Part shown: in pieces, positions 1-5,616 of the stretch
Layout of the letters: every line of letters begins with the position of its first letter
How positions within the stretch are numbered: the stretch's first letter is position 1
NCBI GenBank assembly: GCA_903858975.1
Contig: CAIOKW010000079.1
Location: forward strand, 1-6,280
From: Oligoflexia bacterium
GTDB lineage: Bacteria > Bdellovibrionota > UBA1018 > CAIMNF01
DNA: 6,280 nucleotides
Direction of reading: 5' to 3'
Notes under the pieces: model-generated
Database searches by the model: none
What the model was told of the DNA's origin: nothing
What the model saw: the letters and a program-made list of their open reading frames with translations, nothing else
Made by a program: the position numbers and the translations under genes

Positions 1-945
1 AAACCTCAGAGTGGGATTTTTAAGCGCGTGACCAAGTCAGGGAAAGAGATTTGGCTACAAGCAGTTTATTCTCCGGTCACAGATGAAACAGGCCGCGTAG
101 TGAAAGTGGTGAAGATTGCAACAGATGTTTCAGATCAGCAAAAGATGATTTTTTCCATTCAAGAAACCGCTACAGCGCTTTCTGCGGCGTCAAATGAGCT
201 TACCGCTACTGCGACGGAGATGACCAATACTGCGAACAAGACGAATCAAGAGTCTCAGTCTGCAGCCGCGGCGTCCGAAGAGGTTGCAACCGGCGTTCAA
301 ACGGTGGCAACAAATATGGAAGAGATGGTGGCTTCAATTAAGGAGATCTCCCGTTCTACCAATGAGTCATCCCAAATGGCAAAATTAACCATGCAAAAGG
401 CTCAGGAGTCAAATGCTACGATTGTGAAGCTTGGGACTAGCAGTCAGGAAATTGGAGATGTGATTAAGGTGATTAGTTCCATTGCTCAACAAACCAATCT
501 TCTTGCATTAAATGCCACGATTGAGGCTGCCCGAGCAGGGGAAGCGGGGAAGGGTTTTGCGGTGGTTGCGAACGAGGTGAAAGAGCTCGCGAAGCAAACT
601 GCAAAAGCGACGAATGACATTACCAATAAGATTGGCGCAATCCAAGGAGATACAAAGAATGCGGTAGAGGCGATCGGCGGGATTTCCCTTGCGGTGGAAA
701 AATTGAACGGTATTGCCGGTGTGATTGCGGCGGCAGTTGAAGAGCAAACGGCTACTACGAACGAGATCTCTCGAGTCGTCGTTGAATCCAAAAAAGGAGT
801 GGAGAGCATTGCAAGTACTGTTCGAACCGTCTCGATGGCGTCCGTGGAAAGCACTGCGGCTTCAAGTCAAACCTTAGCAGCTTCTAAGGAGCTTGCAATG
901 TTGGCTGAGAAACTCAATGCGCTAGTAAAGAGCTCTAAGAAATGA
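1..945 (+). CDS. Methyl-accepting chemotaxis protein, PAS-containing, probably cytoplasmic (5' end missing)
   Basis: The reading frame is open from base 1, so the gene starts upstream; 314 C-terminal residues are present. Residues 1-46 match the end of a PAS domain and its PAC motif (KRVTKSGKEIWLQAV, then ATDVSDQQ). The rest is a long alanine/serine/threonine-rich coiled coil, the signalling hairpin. The tip at about residues 161-182 reads AQQTNLLALNATIEAARAG, the conserved region that contacts CheA and CheW. Consensus methylation sites ([AST][AST]xx[EQ][EQ]xx[AST][AST]) lie in both arms, at E93/E94 and E248/Q249. No membrane segment or HAMP domain lies between PAS and hairpin, so this looks like a soluble receptor sensing an intracellular cue, although upstream membrane segments cannot be excluded. 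There is no C-terminal CheR-tethering pentapeptide; the protein ends in SSKK. Its stop overlaps the cheB start. Family assignment is firm; the ligand is unknown. Confidence 0.95.
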   Translation, partial: KPQSGIFKRVTKSGKEIWLQAVYSPVTDETGRVVKVVKIATDVSDQQKMIFSIQETATALSAASNELTATATEMTNTANKTNQESQSAAAASEEVATGVQTVATNMEEMVASIKEISRSTNESSQMAKLTMQKAQESNATIVKLGTSSQEIGDVIKVISSIAQQTNLLALNATIEAARAGEAGKGFAVVANEVKELAKQTAKATNDITNKIGAIQGDTKNAVEAIGGISLAVEKLNGIAGVIAAAVEEQTATTNEISRVVVESKKGVESIASTVRTVSMASVESTAASSQTLAASKELAMLAEKLNALVKSSKK

Positions 946-2048
946 ACAAGCTGAGAGTCCTCATCGCTGATGATTCTGTAGTTTACCGAAGTCAGATTCG
1001 AAATGCGCTAGCTGGCTTGCCGTGGATAGAAATTTCAGGAGTAGCATCCAACGGCAGGCTGGCTTTAGAGCGGCTTCAGCTTTCTTCAGTAGATTTGATG
1101 ATTCTTGATCTCGAGATGCCTGAAATGGACGGAATACAAACGCTCAGAGAAATGCAGTTGCGCGGTTTGAAATGCCCAGTTCTGGTCTTCTCATCCGTTT
1201 CTAAAAGGGGAGCAGAGAGTACACTTGAGGCCTTAGGACTGGGAGCGATTGATTTCATAGCGAAGCCAGGTGGTGTTGAGGATGGTGGCGAAATGAAAGG
1301 TGAGATGGATCCGGTGATCAGAATTAAAAATCTGCTGATTCAAAAGATCTTAGGTTTGTTTCCAGACCTTGAAGAACATTCGGTACAAGAGATCACCGAC
1401 CGGAGCGTAAAACCCTATGCCAAGGTGATTTTGGATTTGTTTCAGCCAAAGGCTATTGTGATTGGATCCTCTACAGGTGGCCCTACGGTCCTTGAAGCTT
1501 TGTTTTCAAAGCTTTCAGGGCCCTTAAGGTGTCCGATCTTCATCACCCAGCATATGCCGCCCATTTTTACGGCGACCCTCGCTGAACGCTTACAAAAGAT
1601 CAGCGGCATTCCGACTTACGAGGCGAAACATAATCAAATCGTTGAGAAGAATGCTGTTTATGTTGCACCCGGGAACTATCATATGCGCATTAAAAATGAT
1701 TCGGGTGTTTTGAAAATAGAGCTGGATCAAGGGCCTCTGGTGAACTCGGTGCGCCCAGCGGTGGACCCCTTATTTCAGAGTGCCGCTCAAATCTATGGGG
1801 ATCGTTGTCTTGGGATCGTTCTCACGGGAATGGGCGCTGATGGGAAAGTGGGAGCCGAGCGAGTGAAGGAAATGGGTGGAGTGGTTTTGATACAGAGCGA
1901 AGAAACTTGCGTTGTTTTTGGAATGCCCGGAGCGGTGATGTCGGTTGGGGCTTATGATCAGGTTCTGAGTCCAGATGAAATCGTTGAGGTGTTACGAGAA
2001 AAAGTTGCAAATGGGGTCGATTTAAAATTAGGACGCATTTACGCGTAA
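942..2048 (+). CDS. cheB: CheB, chemotaxis response regulator protein-glutamate methylesterase/deamidase
   Basis: Full-length CheB (368 aa; E. coli CheB is 349). It removes methyl groups from receptor glutamates and deamidates glutamines, which provides adaptation. Receiver domain, residues 3-125: acidic pocket D10/D11, phospho-acceptor D56 in LDLEMPEMDG, S84 at the switch position and K108 in IAKPG. A linker (about 112-165) leads to the methylesterase domain at about 168-360. The catalytic triad is visible as S177 (GSSTGG), H204 (ITQHMPP) and D300 (LTGMGADG), and the FGMPG motif is at 327-330. The ATG at 942 overlaps the receptor's TGA in an ATGA junction, which fixes the start and implies translational coupling. 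Phosphorylation by a CheA encoded elsewhere should activate it. Nothing essential is missing. CheR is encoded two genes downstream, so both halves of the methylation cycle sit in one operon. Confidence 0.97.
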   Translation: MNKLRVLIADDSVVYRSQIRNALAGLPWIEISGVASNGRLALERLQLSSVDLMILDLEMPEMDGIQTLREMQLRGLKCPVLVFSSVSKRGAESTLEALGLGAIDFIAKPGGVEDGGEMKGEMDPVIRIKNLLIQKILGLFPDLEEHSVQEITDRSVKPYAKVILDLFQPKAIVIGSSTGGPTVLEALFSKLSGPLRCPIFITQHMPPIFTATLAERLQKISGIPTYEAKHNQIVEKNAVYVAPGNYHMRIKNDSGVLKIELDQGPLVNSVRPAVDPLFQSAAQIYGDRCLGIVLTGMGADGKVGAERVKEMGGVVLIQSEETCVVFGMPGAVMSVGAYDQVLSPDEIVEVLREKVANGVDLKLGRIYA

Positions 2049-2058
2049 GGATGTCGTG

Positions 2059-2442
2059 ATGATAAGAGTTTTAATTGTAGATGATACAAGGTCGGTACAT
2101 GCATTTGTAAAAAATTTCCTTTTGAAATCAAATGAGGTGAGGGTCAGCAGCGTGTTCAACGGTGCGGAGGCCATTGAGGCATTAAATGGAAAAGAAGAGT
2201 TTGACCTCATACTCCTTGATTGGGAGATGCCTGTACTGAATGGCCCTGATACTTTTCAGGCACTCAAGACCATGAATATCAATGTGCCCACTATCATGAT
2301 GACCACTAAGAATGATCCAGAAGATATTCAAAAAATGTTTACTTTGGGCGTCGCTGAGTATTTGATGAAGCCATTCACGATTGATATTCTCTTTCAGAAA
2401 ATTGAATGGGTTTCAGGAAGGTCATTCTCTTATGCAGCTTGA
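2059..2442 (+). CDS. cheY: CheY-like single-domain response regulator
   Basis: A stand-alone receiver domain of 127 aa, the usual CheY length. Key residues are present: D8/D9, phospho-acceptor D54 in LLDWEMP (the DW pair matches E. coli CheY D57/W58), T82 in the switch loop, Y101 at the CheY Y106 position and K104 in LMKPF. No output domain follows. It is likely phosphorylated by the cognate CheA and either signals to a motor or other effector, or serves as a phosphate sink. An in-frame GTG three codons' width earlier (2056) is possible, but ATG 2059 is preferred: AGGA at 2048-2051 leaves a 7-nt spacer to it and only 4 nt to the GTG. The gap after cheB is 10 nt, and the 3' end overlaps cheR by 11 nt. 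The receiver assignment is certain; motor control versus another output cannot be read from the sequence. Confidence 0.93.
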   Translation: MIRVLIVDDTRSVHAFVKNFLLKSNEVRVSSVFNGAEAIEALNGKEEFDLILLDWEMPVLNGPDTFQALKTMNINVPTIMMTTKNDPEDIQKMFTLGVAEYLMKPFTIDILFQKIEWVSGRSFSYAA

Positions 2443-3274
2443 ACGGATTTTGCTGTTTTTTGCTAAATACATTGAGTCTGAATTAGGGATTGTCTACGCG
2501 GATCACAACTATTTCCAGCTTCAAAATCGCCTGGAAGAGATCGCAAAGCTCTTATCGGTTGAATCGATAGAAAAACTGTTTACCCAAGCAGAGGCGGGGA
2601 TTACGGGTCCCTTTAAGCAACTTCTCTTAGATTTGGCCACCAATAATGAAACTTCTTTTTTTCGTGATCCAAGGGTGTTCAAGGCCATTGAAAATGTAGT
2701 GATTCCAAATTTTCTCCAAAATGAGCCCCAGGGGACACAGTTGAGAATTTGGTCAGGTGCGAGTTCAACCGGTCAGGAAGCCTTGTCACTGGCAATGCTG
2801 ATTTCTGAGTGGAATCTAAAAACTTTGAAAAATATTCCATTTTCAATTCTGGGTACAGATATCTCTGAGAGGATTTTGCTTCGAGCACAAAAAGCAGACT
2901 ACAGTCAACTCGAGGTTCAAAGGGGTTTACCCACGCCTTATTTGGTAAAATACTTTCAAAAAAATGACCAGGACCGCTGGATAGCGAATTCTACTCTGAC
3001 GTCTCACATTCAATTTAAAAAACAGAATCTGTTGGCGCCGTTTGCGTTTTCTCAAAAGTTTCATCTGATATTGCTCAGAAACGTACTTATCTATCAGGCA
3101 TTACCGAGCAAGATTGAAATCTTGAGAAGGGTCACAGATATGTTGGCACCCGGTGGTGTCTTGATTTTGGGCTCTGGCGAGAGCCTTCTTGGGCTTTCGA
3201 GTGATTATCATCAGACCGCCCATGAAGGCGCGGTTATTTACTTGAAGAAGGAGTTTCATCAGTCGGCTGCTTAG
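2432..3274 (+). CDS. cheR: CheR, SAM-dependent chemotaxis receptor methyltransferase
   Basis: A 280-aa protein with CheR family architecture: an N-terminal helical domain (about 1-85) and a SAM-binding Rossmann domain (about 100-275). It methylates receptor glutamates using S-adenosylmethionine. Visible motifs: TNNETSFFRDPRVF at 70-83 (R78 matches a SAM-contacting Arg), motif I as WSGASSTGQEALS at 107-119, GTDIS with D143 at the adenosine-binding position, RGLPTPYLVKYF at 164-175 in the beta-subdomain region, LRNVLIY at 215-221, and GSGES at 247-251 in place of the common HSE. Motif I lacks the usual Cys of AGCSTGEE. The ATG at 2432 is chosen because AGGAAGG (2415-2421) precedes it by 10 nt and the family match begins there; an earlier in-frame ATG at 2381 lies deep in cheY. 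The last 13 codons overlap the convergent hydrolase gene. Confidence 0.95.
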   Translation: MQLERILLFFAKYIESELGIVYADHNYFQLQNRLEEIAKLLSVESIEKLFTQAEAGITGPFKQLLLDLATNNETSFFRDPRVFKAIENVVIPNFLQNEPQGTQLRIWSGASSTGQEALSLAMLISEWNLKTLKNIPFSILGTDISERILLRAQKADYSQLEVQRGLPTPYLVKYFQKNDQDRWIANSTLTSHIQFKKQNLLAPFAFSQKFHLILLRNVLIYQALPSKIEILRRVTDMLAPGGVLILGSGESLLGLSSDYHQTAHEGAVIYLKKEFHQSAA

Positions 3275-4205
3275 GCTTGTCTTTTTTGATTTTGAAGCCA
3301 TAGGGTTTCAAAATTTTCCCGAAGAATTCCTGGGCGGCCTGATGAGGATCCCCTACGTGCGTGCCATCGGCTGCAATCATGGTTTGAGTGAGAATCTTAA
3401 GTTGATTTGCTTTTTCGCTCAGTAATCTTGAGTGTCGTGGGGAATGGACAAAGTGGTTGGCATCGATTTCAGGATGATCATCGAGATTATTCCAAAAGAG
3501 GAGTGGTGGATCGTCAGAAGTGAGGTTTCCGTACATGTCCATGTCTTTACGGATTGCTTTCCCGTCGTCAGTGAATAAGTCATCAAATGATTTGAGATGA
3601 TAACGTTGCCAAACGTCGTTTCCGACAAATCGATCAGTACTCGCTTTTCCGTAGAAGTGATACCAAACCATGTAGTCATATGATATCTGGCCGTCAAAAT
3701 GCCCCGCTGCCGTTACGCGGCTTGATTCTCTGAGGATTGGATTTGGCGATTGTGGCTGGGAGATGTCCTCATGGGTGGCAAGCCAGAGGCTCGCGCTTGC
3801 ACCAGCACTCACTCCATAAGGAAGTACGAGGGCTTTGTTGAGTTGGTATCGTTCTGCGTTGCTCCTCATGAATTGCACGAAGCCCGCAATGTCCTCTCGC
3901 ATAATAGTTTGAAGTGGGGCTTGCGAAAGAAATCGGTAATTAATAGCAGCAACAGCAATACCAGAGTTATTGTATTTTTGGATGATGGATTTCTGTTTAC
4001 GCATTTCGTCTTTGCTGCCTGCGGACCAACCGCCCCCGTGGATAAAGATGACCAGTGGAGCGGGCTCAACTGCATTAGGTAACCAGAGGTCAAAGATTTC
4101 ACGCTCATTAGGCCCATAATGTTGATCGAGGAATTCGAGTTGCTTTGCTTGAGAGCTGAGGCCTAAGAATAGGGTGATGATAGAGATGAGGATTTGGTTT
4201 TTCAT
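3234..4205 (-). CDS. Exported alpha/beta hydrolase (esterase/lipase-like)
   Basis: A 323-aa protein. Residues 1-20 form a signal peptide (MKNQ, hydrophobic stretch, then SSQA before K21), so a periplasmic or secreted location is likely. HGGGW at 56-60 is the oxyanion-hole signature of the acetyl-esterase/hormone-sensitive-lipase-like branch. GVSAG at 131-135 is the nucleophile elbow with S133; the family usually has GxSAG with His or Asp at the second position. D242 or D243 in WNNLDDHPE is the probable acid and H283 in ADGTHVG the probable base. The substrate (short-chain or carbohydrate ester) is unknown. The C-terminus (about 305-323) is a Lys/Pro/Ser-rich tail outside the fold, largely encoded inside the overlap with convergent cheR. 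The ATG start has AGGAG (complement of 4210-4214) only 4 nt away. It is transcribed divergently from the SOUL gene. The fold is confident; the reaction is inference. Confidence 0.87.
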   Translation of the reverse strand: MKNQILISIITLFLGLSSQAKQLEFLDQHYGPNEREIFDLWLPNAVEPAPLVIFIHGGGWSAGSKDEMRKQKSIIQKYNNSGIAVAAINYRFLSQAPLQTIMREDIAGFVQFMRSNAERYQLNKALVLPYGVSAGASASLWLATHEDISQPQSPNPILRESSRVTAAGHFDGQISYDYMVWYHFYGKASTDRFVGNDVWQRYHLKSFDDLFTDDGKAIRKDMDMYGNLTSDDPPLLFWNNLDDHPEIDANHFVHSPRHSRLLSEKANQLKILTQTMIAADGTHVGDPHQAAQEFFGKILKPYGFKIKKDKPKQPTDETPSSSK

Positions 4206-4224
4206 GAGTCTCCTGTGCCGCGCC

Positions 4225-4259
4225 TTGGTTTCTTGTGATTCCTTGGTATATTGAACCCT
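4225..4259 (+). promoter_or_regulatory. Candidate extended -10 promoter for the SOUL gene (leaderless start)
   Basis: TGGTATATT (4244-4252) is an extended -10 element whose core TATATT matches TATAAT in 5 of 6 positions. A weak -35, TTGGTT, lies 16 nt upstream at 4225-4230. The expected transcription start (about 4259-4260) coincides with the ATG of the SOUL gene at 4260. No Shine-Dalgarno sequence precedes that ATG, which fits a leaderless mRNA. It overlaps the opposing promoter of the hydrolase gene. Confidence 0.4.
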
Positions 4260-4278
4260 ATGGTGTTGAGTTTATCAA
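4247..4278 (-). promoter_or_regulatory. Candidate sigma-70-like promoter for the alpha/beta hydrolase gene
   Basis: On the minus strand, TTGATA (4273-4278; 5 of 6 to TTGACA) is followed after 17 nt by TTCAAT (4250-4255; 4 of 6 to TATAAT). Transcription would start near 4243, giving a leader of about 38 nt that contains the AGGAG ribosome site. The -35 lies inside the SOUL coding region, and the -10 overlaps the candidate -10 of that gene. This is a consensus match by eye only. Confidence 0.35.
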
Positions 4279-4877
4279 ATTTCCTCGTAATGGGATTAAT
4301 GTTTTTTATGATGGGAGATTCTGCAATGGCAAGTTCAGATGAATTTTATCAAGTAACGAAGACTTTTAAGGACATTGAGATTCGCTCCTACCCGAAGCTT
4401 TTGGTGGCTGAGACTGCAATTTCAAGTACCCAGAATGAGGATTCGAGCGCCGGTTTTCCGATCTTGGCCGGATATATTTTCGGCAAGAATAAGGGGCGGC
4501 CTGCGGGAGCTCAGATGACCGCGTCAGTGCCTGCGCAAAAGATTGCGATGACGGCACCTGTAAGCGTGGAAAAGGGGGCGGCTGGGCCAGTATTGCAGTT
4601 CTTCATGCCATCGGGAATGAATGAATCCAATGCGCCTGAGCCCAATGATCCTCGTGTTAAGCTTCGAACCTTGCCTGAGCGAACGCTTGCGGTTTTACGT
4701 TATAGCGGCACCTGGTCTGAGGAGCGCTTTAAAAAACATGCAGATTTGCTCAAGGATGCAATCAAGCGTGAGGGATATGAAGCAAAGTCAGAGCCAATTT
4801 TGGCTCGTTACAATGCACCCTGGACTCCTTGGTTTTTGCGCCGAAATGAAGTTTGGATCGAAATCAGTCACAAATAA
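4260..4877 (+). CDS. SOUL/heme-binding family protein, exported
   Basis: A 205-aa protein of the SOUL (HEBP) family. Family landmarks in order: IEIRSYP at 39-45, FPILAGYIFGKN at 66-77, KIAMTAPV at 94-101, FFMPSGM at 114-120, LRYSG at 146-150, and YNAPWTPWFLRRNEVWIEI at 184-202. Residues 1-25 are hydrophobic and end in AMA before S25, so a signal peptide with periplasmic location is likely, although the n-region lacks a Lys or Arg. Vertebrate SOUL proteins bind heme or tetrapyrroles; the bacterial members' role is largely unestablished, so heme binding here is inference. Start choice: ATG 4260, although TTG 4251, GTG 4263, TTG 4266 and ATG 4290 are in frame. None has a Shine-Dalgarno, and the -10 box at 4247-4252 favours a leaderless start at 4260. 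Divergent from the hydrolase; ends at a strong terminator. Confidence 0.88.
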   Translation: MVLSLSNFLVMGLMFFMMGDSAMASSDEFYQVTKTFKDIEIRSYPKLLVAETAISSTQNEDSSAGFPILAGYIFGKNKGRPAGAQMTASVPAQKIAMTAPVSVEKGAAGPVLQFFMPSGMNESNAPEPNDPRVKLRTLPERTLAVLRYSGTWSEERFKKHADLLKDAIKREGYEAKSEPILARYNAPWTPWFLRRNEVWIEISHK

Positions 4878-4914
4878 AAAAACCGGGAATCATTCATAAA
4901 ATGATTCCCGGTTT
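4876..4914 (-). terminator. Strong intrinsic terminator shared by convergent SOUL and RRM genes
   Basis: A perfect 15-bp inverted repeat (4880-4894 with 4900-4914; CCGGGAATCATT core) encloses the 5-nt loop CATAA. Read on the minus strand the stem is followed by seven T (complement of A-run 4876-4882), making a classic Rho-independent terminator for the RRM gene, whose stop is 28 nt away. Read on the plus strand only three T are present, within the stem end, before AAAAAC, so termination of the SOUL transcript is likely weaker. The repeat begins three bases after the SOUL stop. Confidence 0.88.
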
Positions 4915-4941
4915 AAAAACTTAAATTATACTAATGAGATC

Positions 4942-5223
4942 TTAGTAACGGCGTGGACCACGGTTTTCGCGTGGAGCCATTGGCTTAGCAATGCTTACAG
5001 TCATTGCACGGCCGCTGTTGTCAGCACCGTTGAAACGAGAGATTGCAGCTTGTGCTTCTGAATCAGAAGACATTTCTACGAATCCGAAACCTTTGCTGCG
5101 TCCAGAATCACGGTCAGTGATTACTTTCGCAGATTGAACAGTTCCGCACTCAGAGAATGCATCCATCAAGTTTTGATCTGAAATTGAAAATGAAAGATTA
5201 CCAACGAATAGTTTGTTACCCAT
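4942..5223 (-). CDS. Single-RRM RNA-binding protein
   Basis: A 93-aa protein that is almost entirely one RNA recognition motif. RNP2 is LFVGNL at 5-10 with aromatic F6. RNP1 is KGFGFVEM at 44-51 with F46 and F48; position 8 of RNP1 is Met instead of the usual Phe/Tyr. These aromatics stack on RNA bases in the family. A short basic tail follows at 84-93 (PRENRGPRRY), similar in position to the tails of cyanobacterial Rbp proteins but not glycine-rich. It probably binds single-stranded RNA in the cytoplasm, perhaps as a chaperone or post-transcriptional regulator; targets are unknown. The start is fixed by a perfect AGGAGG (complement of 5228-5233) 4 nt before ATG. The leader from the candidate promoter is about 80 nt, long enough for regulation. 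The gene is monocistronic in view and ends at a strong terminator. Confidence 0.95.
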   Translation of the reverse strand: MGNKLFVGNLSFSISDQNLMDAFSECGTVQSAKVITDRDSGRSKGFGFVEMSSDSEAQAAISRFNGADNSGRAMTVSIAKPMAPRENRGPRRY

Positions 5224-5306
5224 ATTACCTCCTAAAGGCAGGGAGCTCTTAAGAAGAAGACAGGCCTAATTACCCAAAGACATCTGAAGAAGCAAATTAC
5301 CGGACA

Positions 5307-5323
5307 AGTGGGATCATACCACT
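5307..5323 (-). promoter_or_regulatory. Candidate extended -10 promoter and overlapping palindrome upstream of the RRM gene
   Basis: On the minus strand, TGGTATGAT (complement of 5313-5321) is an extended -10 element with 5 of 6 core matches. No convincing -35 is seen. It lies within the imperfect 17-bp palindrome AGTGGGATCATACCACT (5307-5323), whose outer five bases pair perfectly (AGTGG/CCACT), with one mismatched pair inside. An operator that would block this promoter is a possible reading. The predicted transcript start is near 5306, giving an RRM leader of about 83 nt. Confidence 0.4.
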
Positions 5324-5369
5324 CTATTTAAAAACTACCTAATGAATTAGCTCTTTTAAGTGGTTTCGG

Positions 5370-5393
5370 TGCTACACTATTGAAATCTGGAGG
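5370..5393 (+). promoter_or_regulatory. Candidate extended -10 and ribosome site of the small charged-protein gene
   Basis: TGCTACACT (5370-5378) is an extended -10 with a 4 of 6 core and no clear -35. GGAGG at 5389-5393 precedes ATG 5398 by 4 nt. If transcription begins near 5385 the leader would be only about 13 nt, nearly all ribosome site. The sequence GGAGGTAATATGG (5389-5401) is identical to the start region of the divergent RRM gene. Confidence 0.35.
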
Positions 5394-5397
5394 TAAT

Positions 5398-5592
5398 ATG
5401 GCATCAAATCAACGCGCAACACAGGGTAAACGGATTCGGGAACGGGCAAAAGCAGAGGCTCAGGCTGAAAAAGAGCAGAGTCGGCAGCAGCGAAAAGAGC
5501 AAAAGAAAGTCCGAAATGAAAACTTAAAGCCCGGCGAGGACCCAGATCTTGTAGGGATTTATCATGGTCCTCAGCCTGTTCTGGACGAGTGA
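5398..5592 (+). CDS. Small highly charged hypothetical protein
   Basis: A 64-aa protein I cannot assign to a named family. Residues 1-42 are rich in Arg, Lys, Gln, Glu and Ala (KRIRERAKAEAQAEKEQ and RQQRKEQKK) and look like one long amphipathic or coiled-coil helix with net positive charge. Residues 44-64 form an acidic, Gly/Pro-containing tail (KPGEDPDLVGIYHGPQP) that looks motif-like, suggesting a conserved binding segment after a helical nucleic-acid or ribosome-associated region; that function is inference. The ATG at 5398 is chosen over an in-frame ATG at 5380 because GGAGG sits 4 nt before it. It is divergent from the RRM gene, with which it shares a start-site sequence. No signal peptide or membrane segment is present, so it is cytoplasmic. 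The next gene starts 24 nt later, so the two may be cotranscribed. Confidence 0.8.
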   Translation: MASNQRATQGKRIRERAKAEAQAEKEQSRQQRKEQKKVRNENLKPGEDPDLVGIYHGPQPVLDE

Positions 5593-5616
5593 TCATTCAC
5601 CTTTAGAGTTCATTTT

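Noticed and set aside
486..854. A 122-codon open frame antisense to the receptor coiled coil
   Set aside because: It mirrors the alanine/serine-rich coding strand, has no ribosome site and no family features; the plus-strand receptor is certain.
2381..2431. Longer N-terminus for CheR beginning at ATG 2381
   Set aside because: It would overlap cheY by 62 nt and add residues that do not resemble CheR; ATG 2432 has its own AGGAAGG ribosome site.
3750..4082. A 110-codon plus-strand frame inside the hydrolase
   Set aside because: It lies wholly opposite the hydrolase catalytic region, with Cys-rich composition and no recognisable domain, so it is a shadow frame.
5372..5596. A minus-strand frame opposite the small charged protein
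   Set aside because: The plus-strand frame has a near-perfect ribosome site; the minus frame has none and its composition is a mirror of the charged helix.
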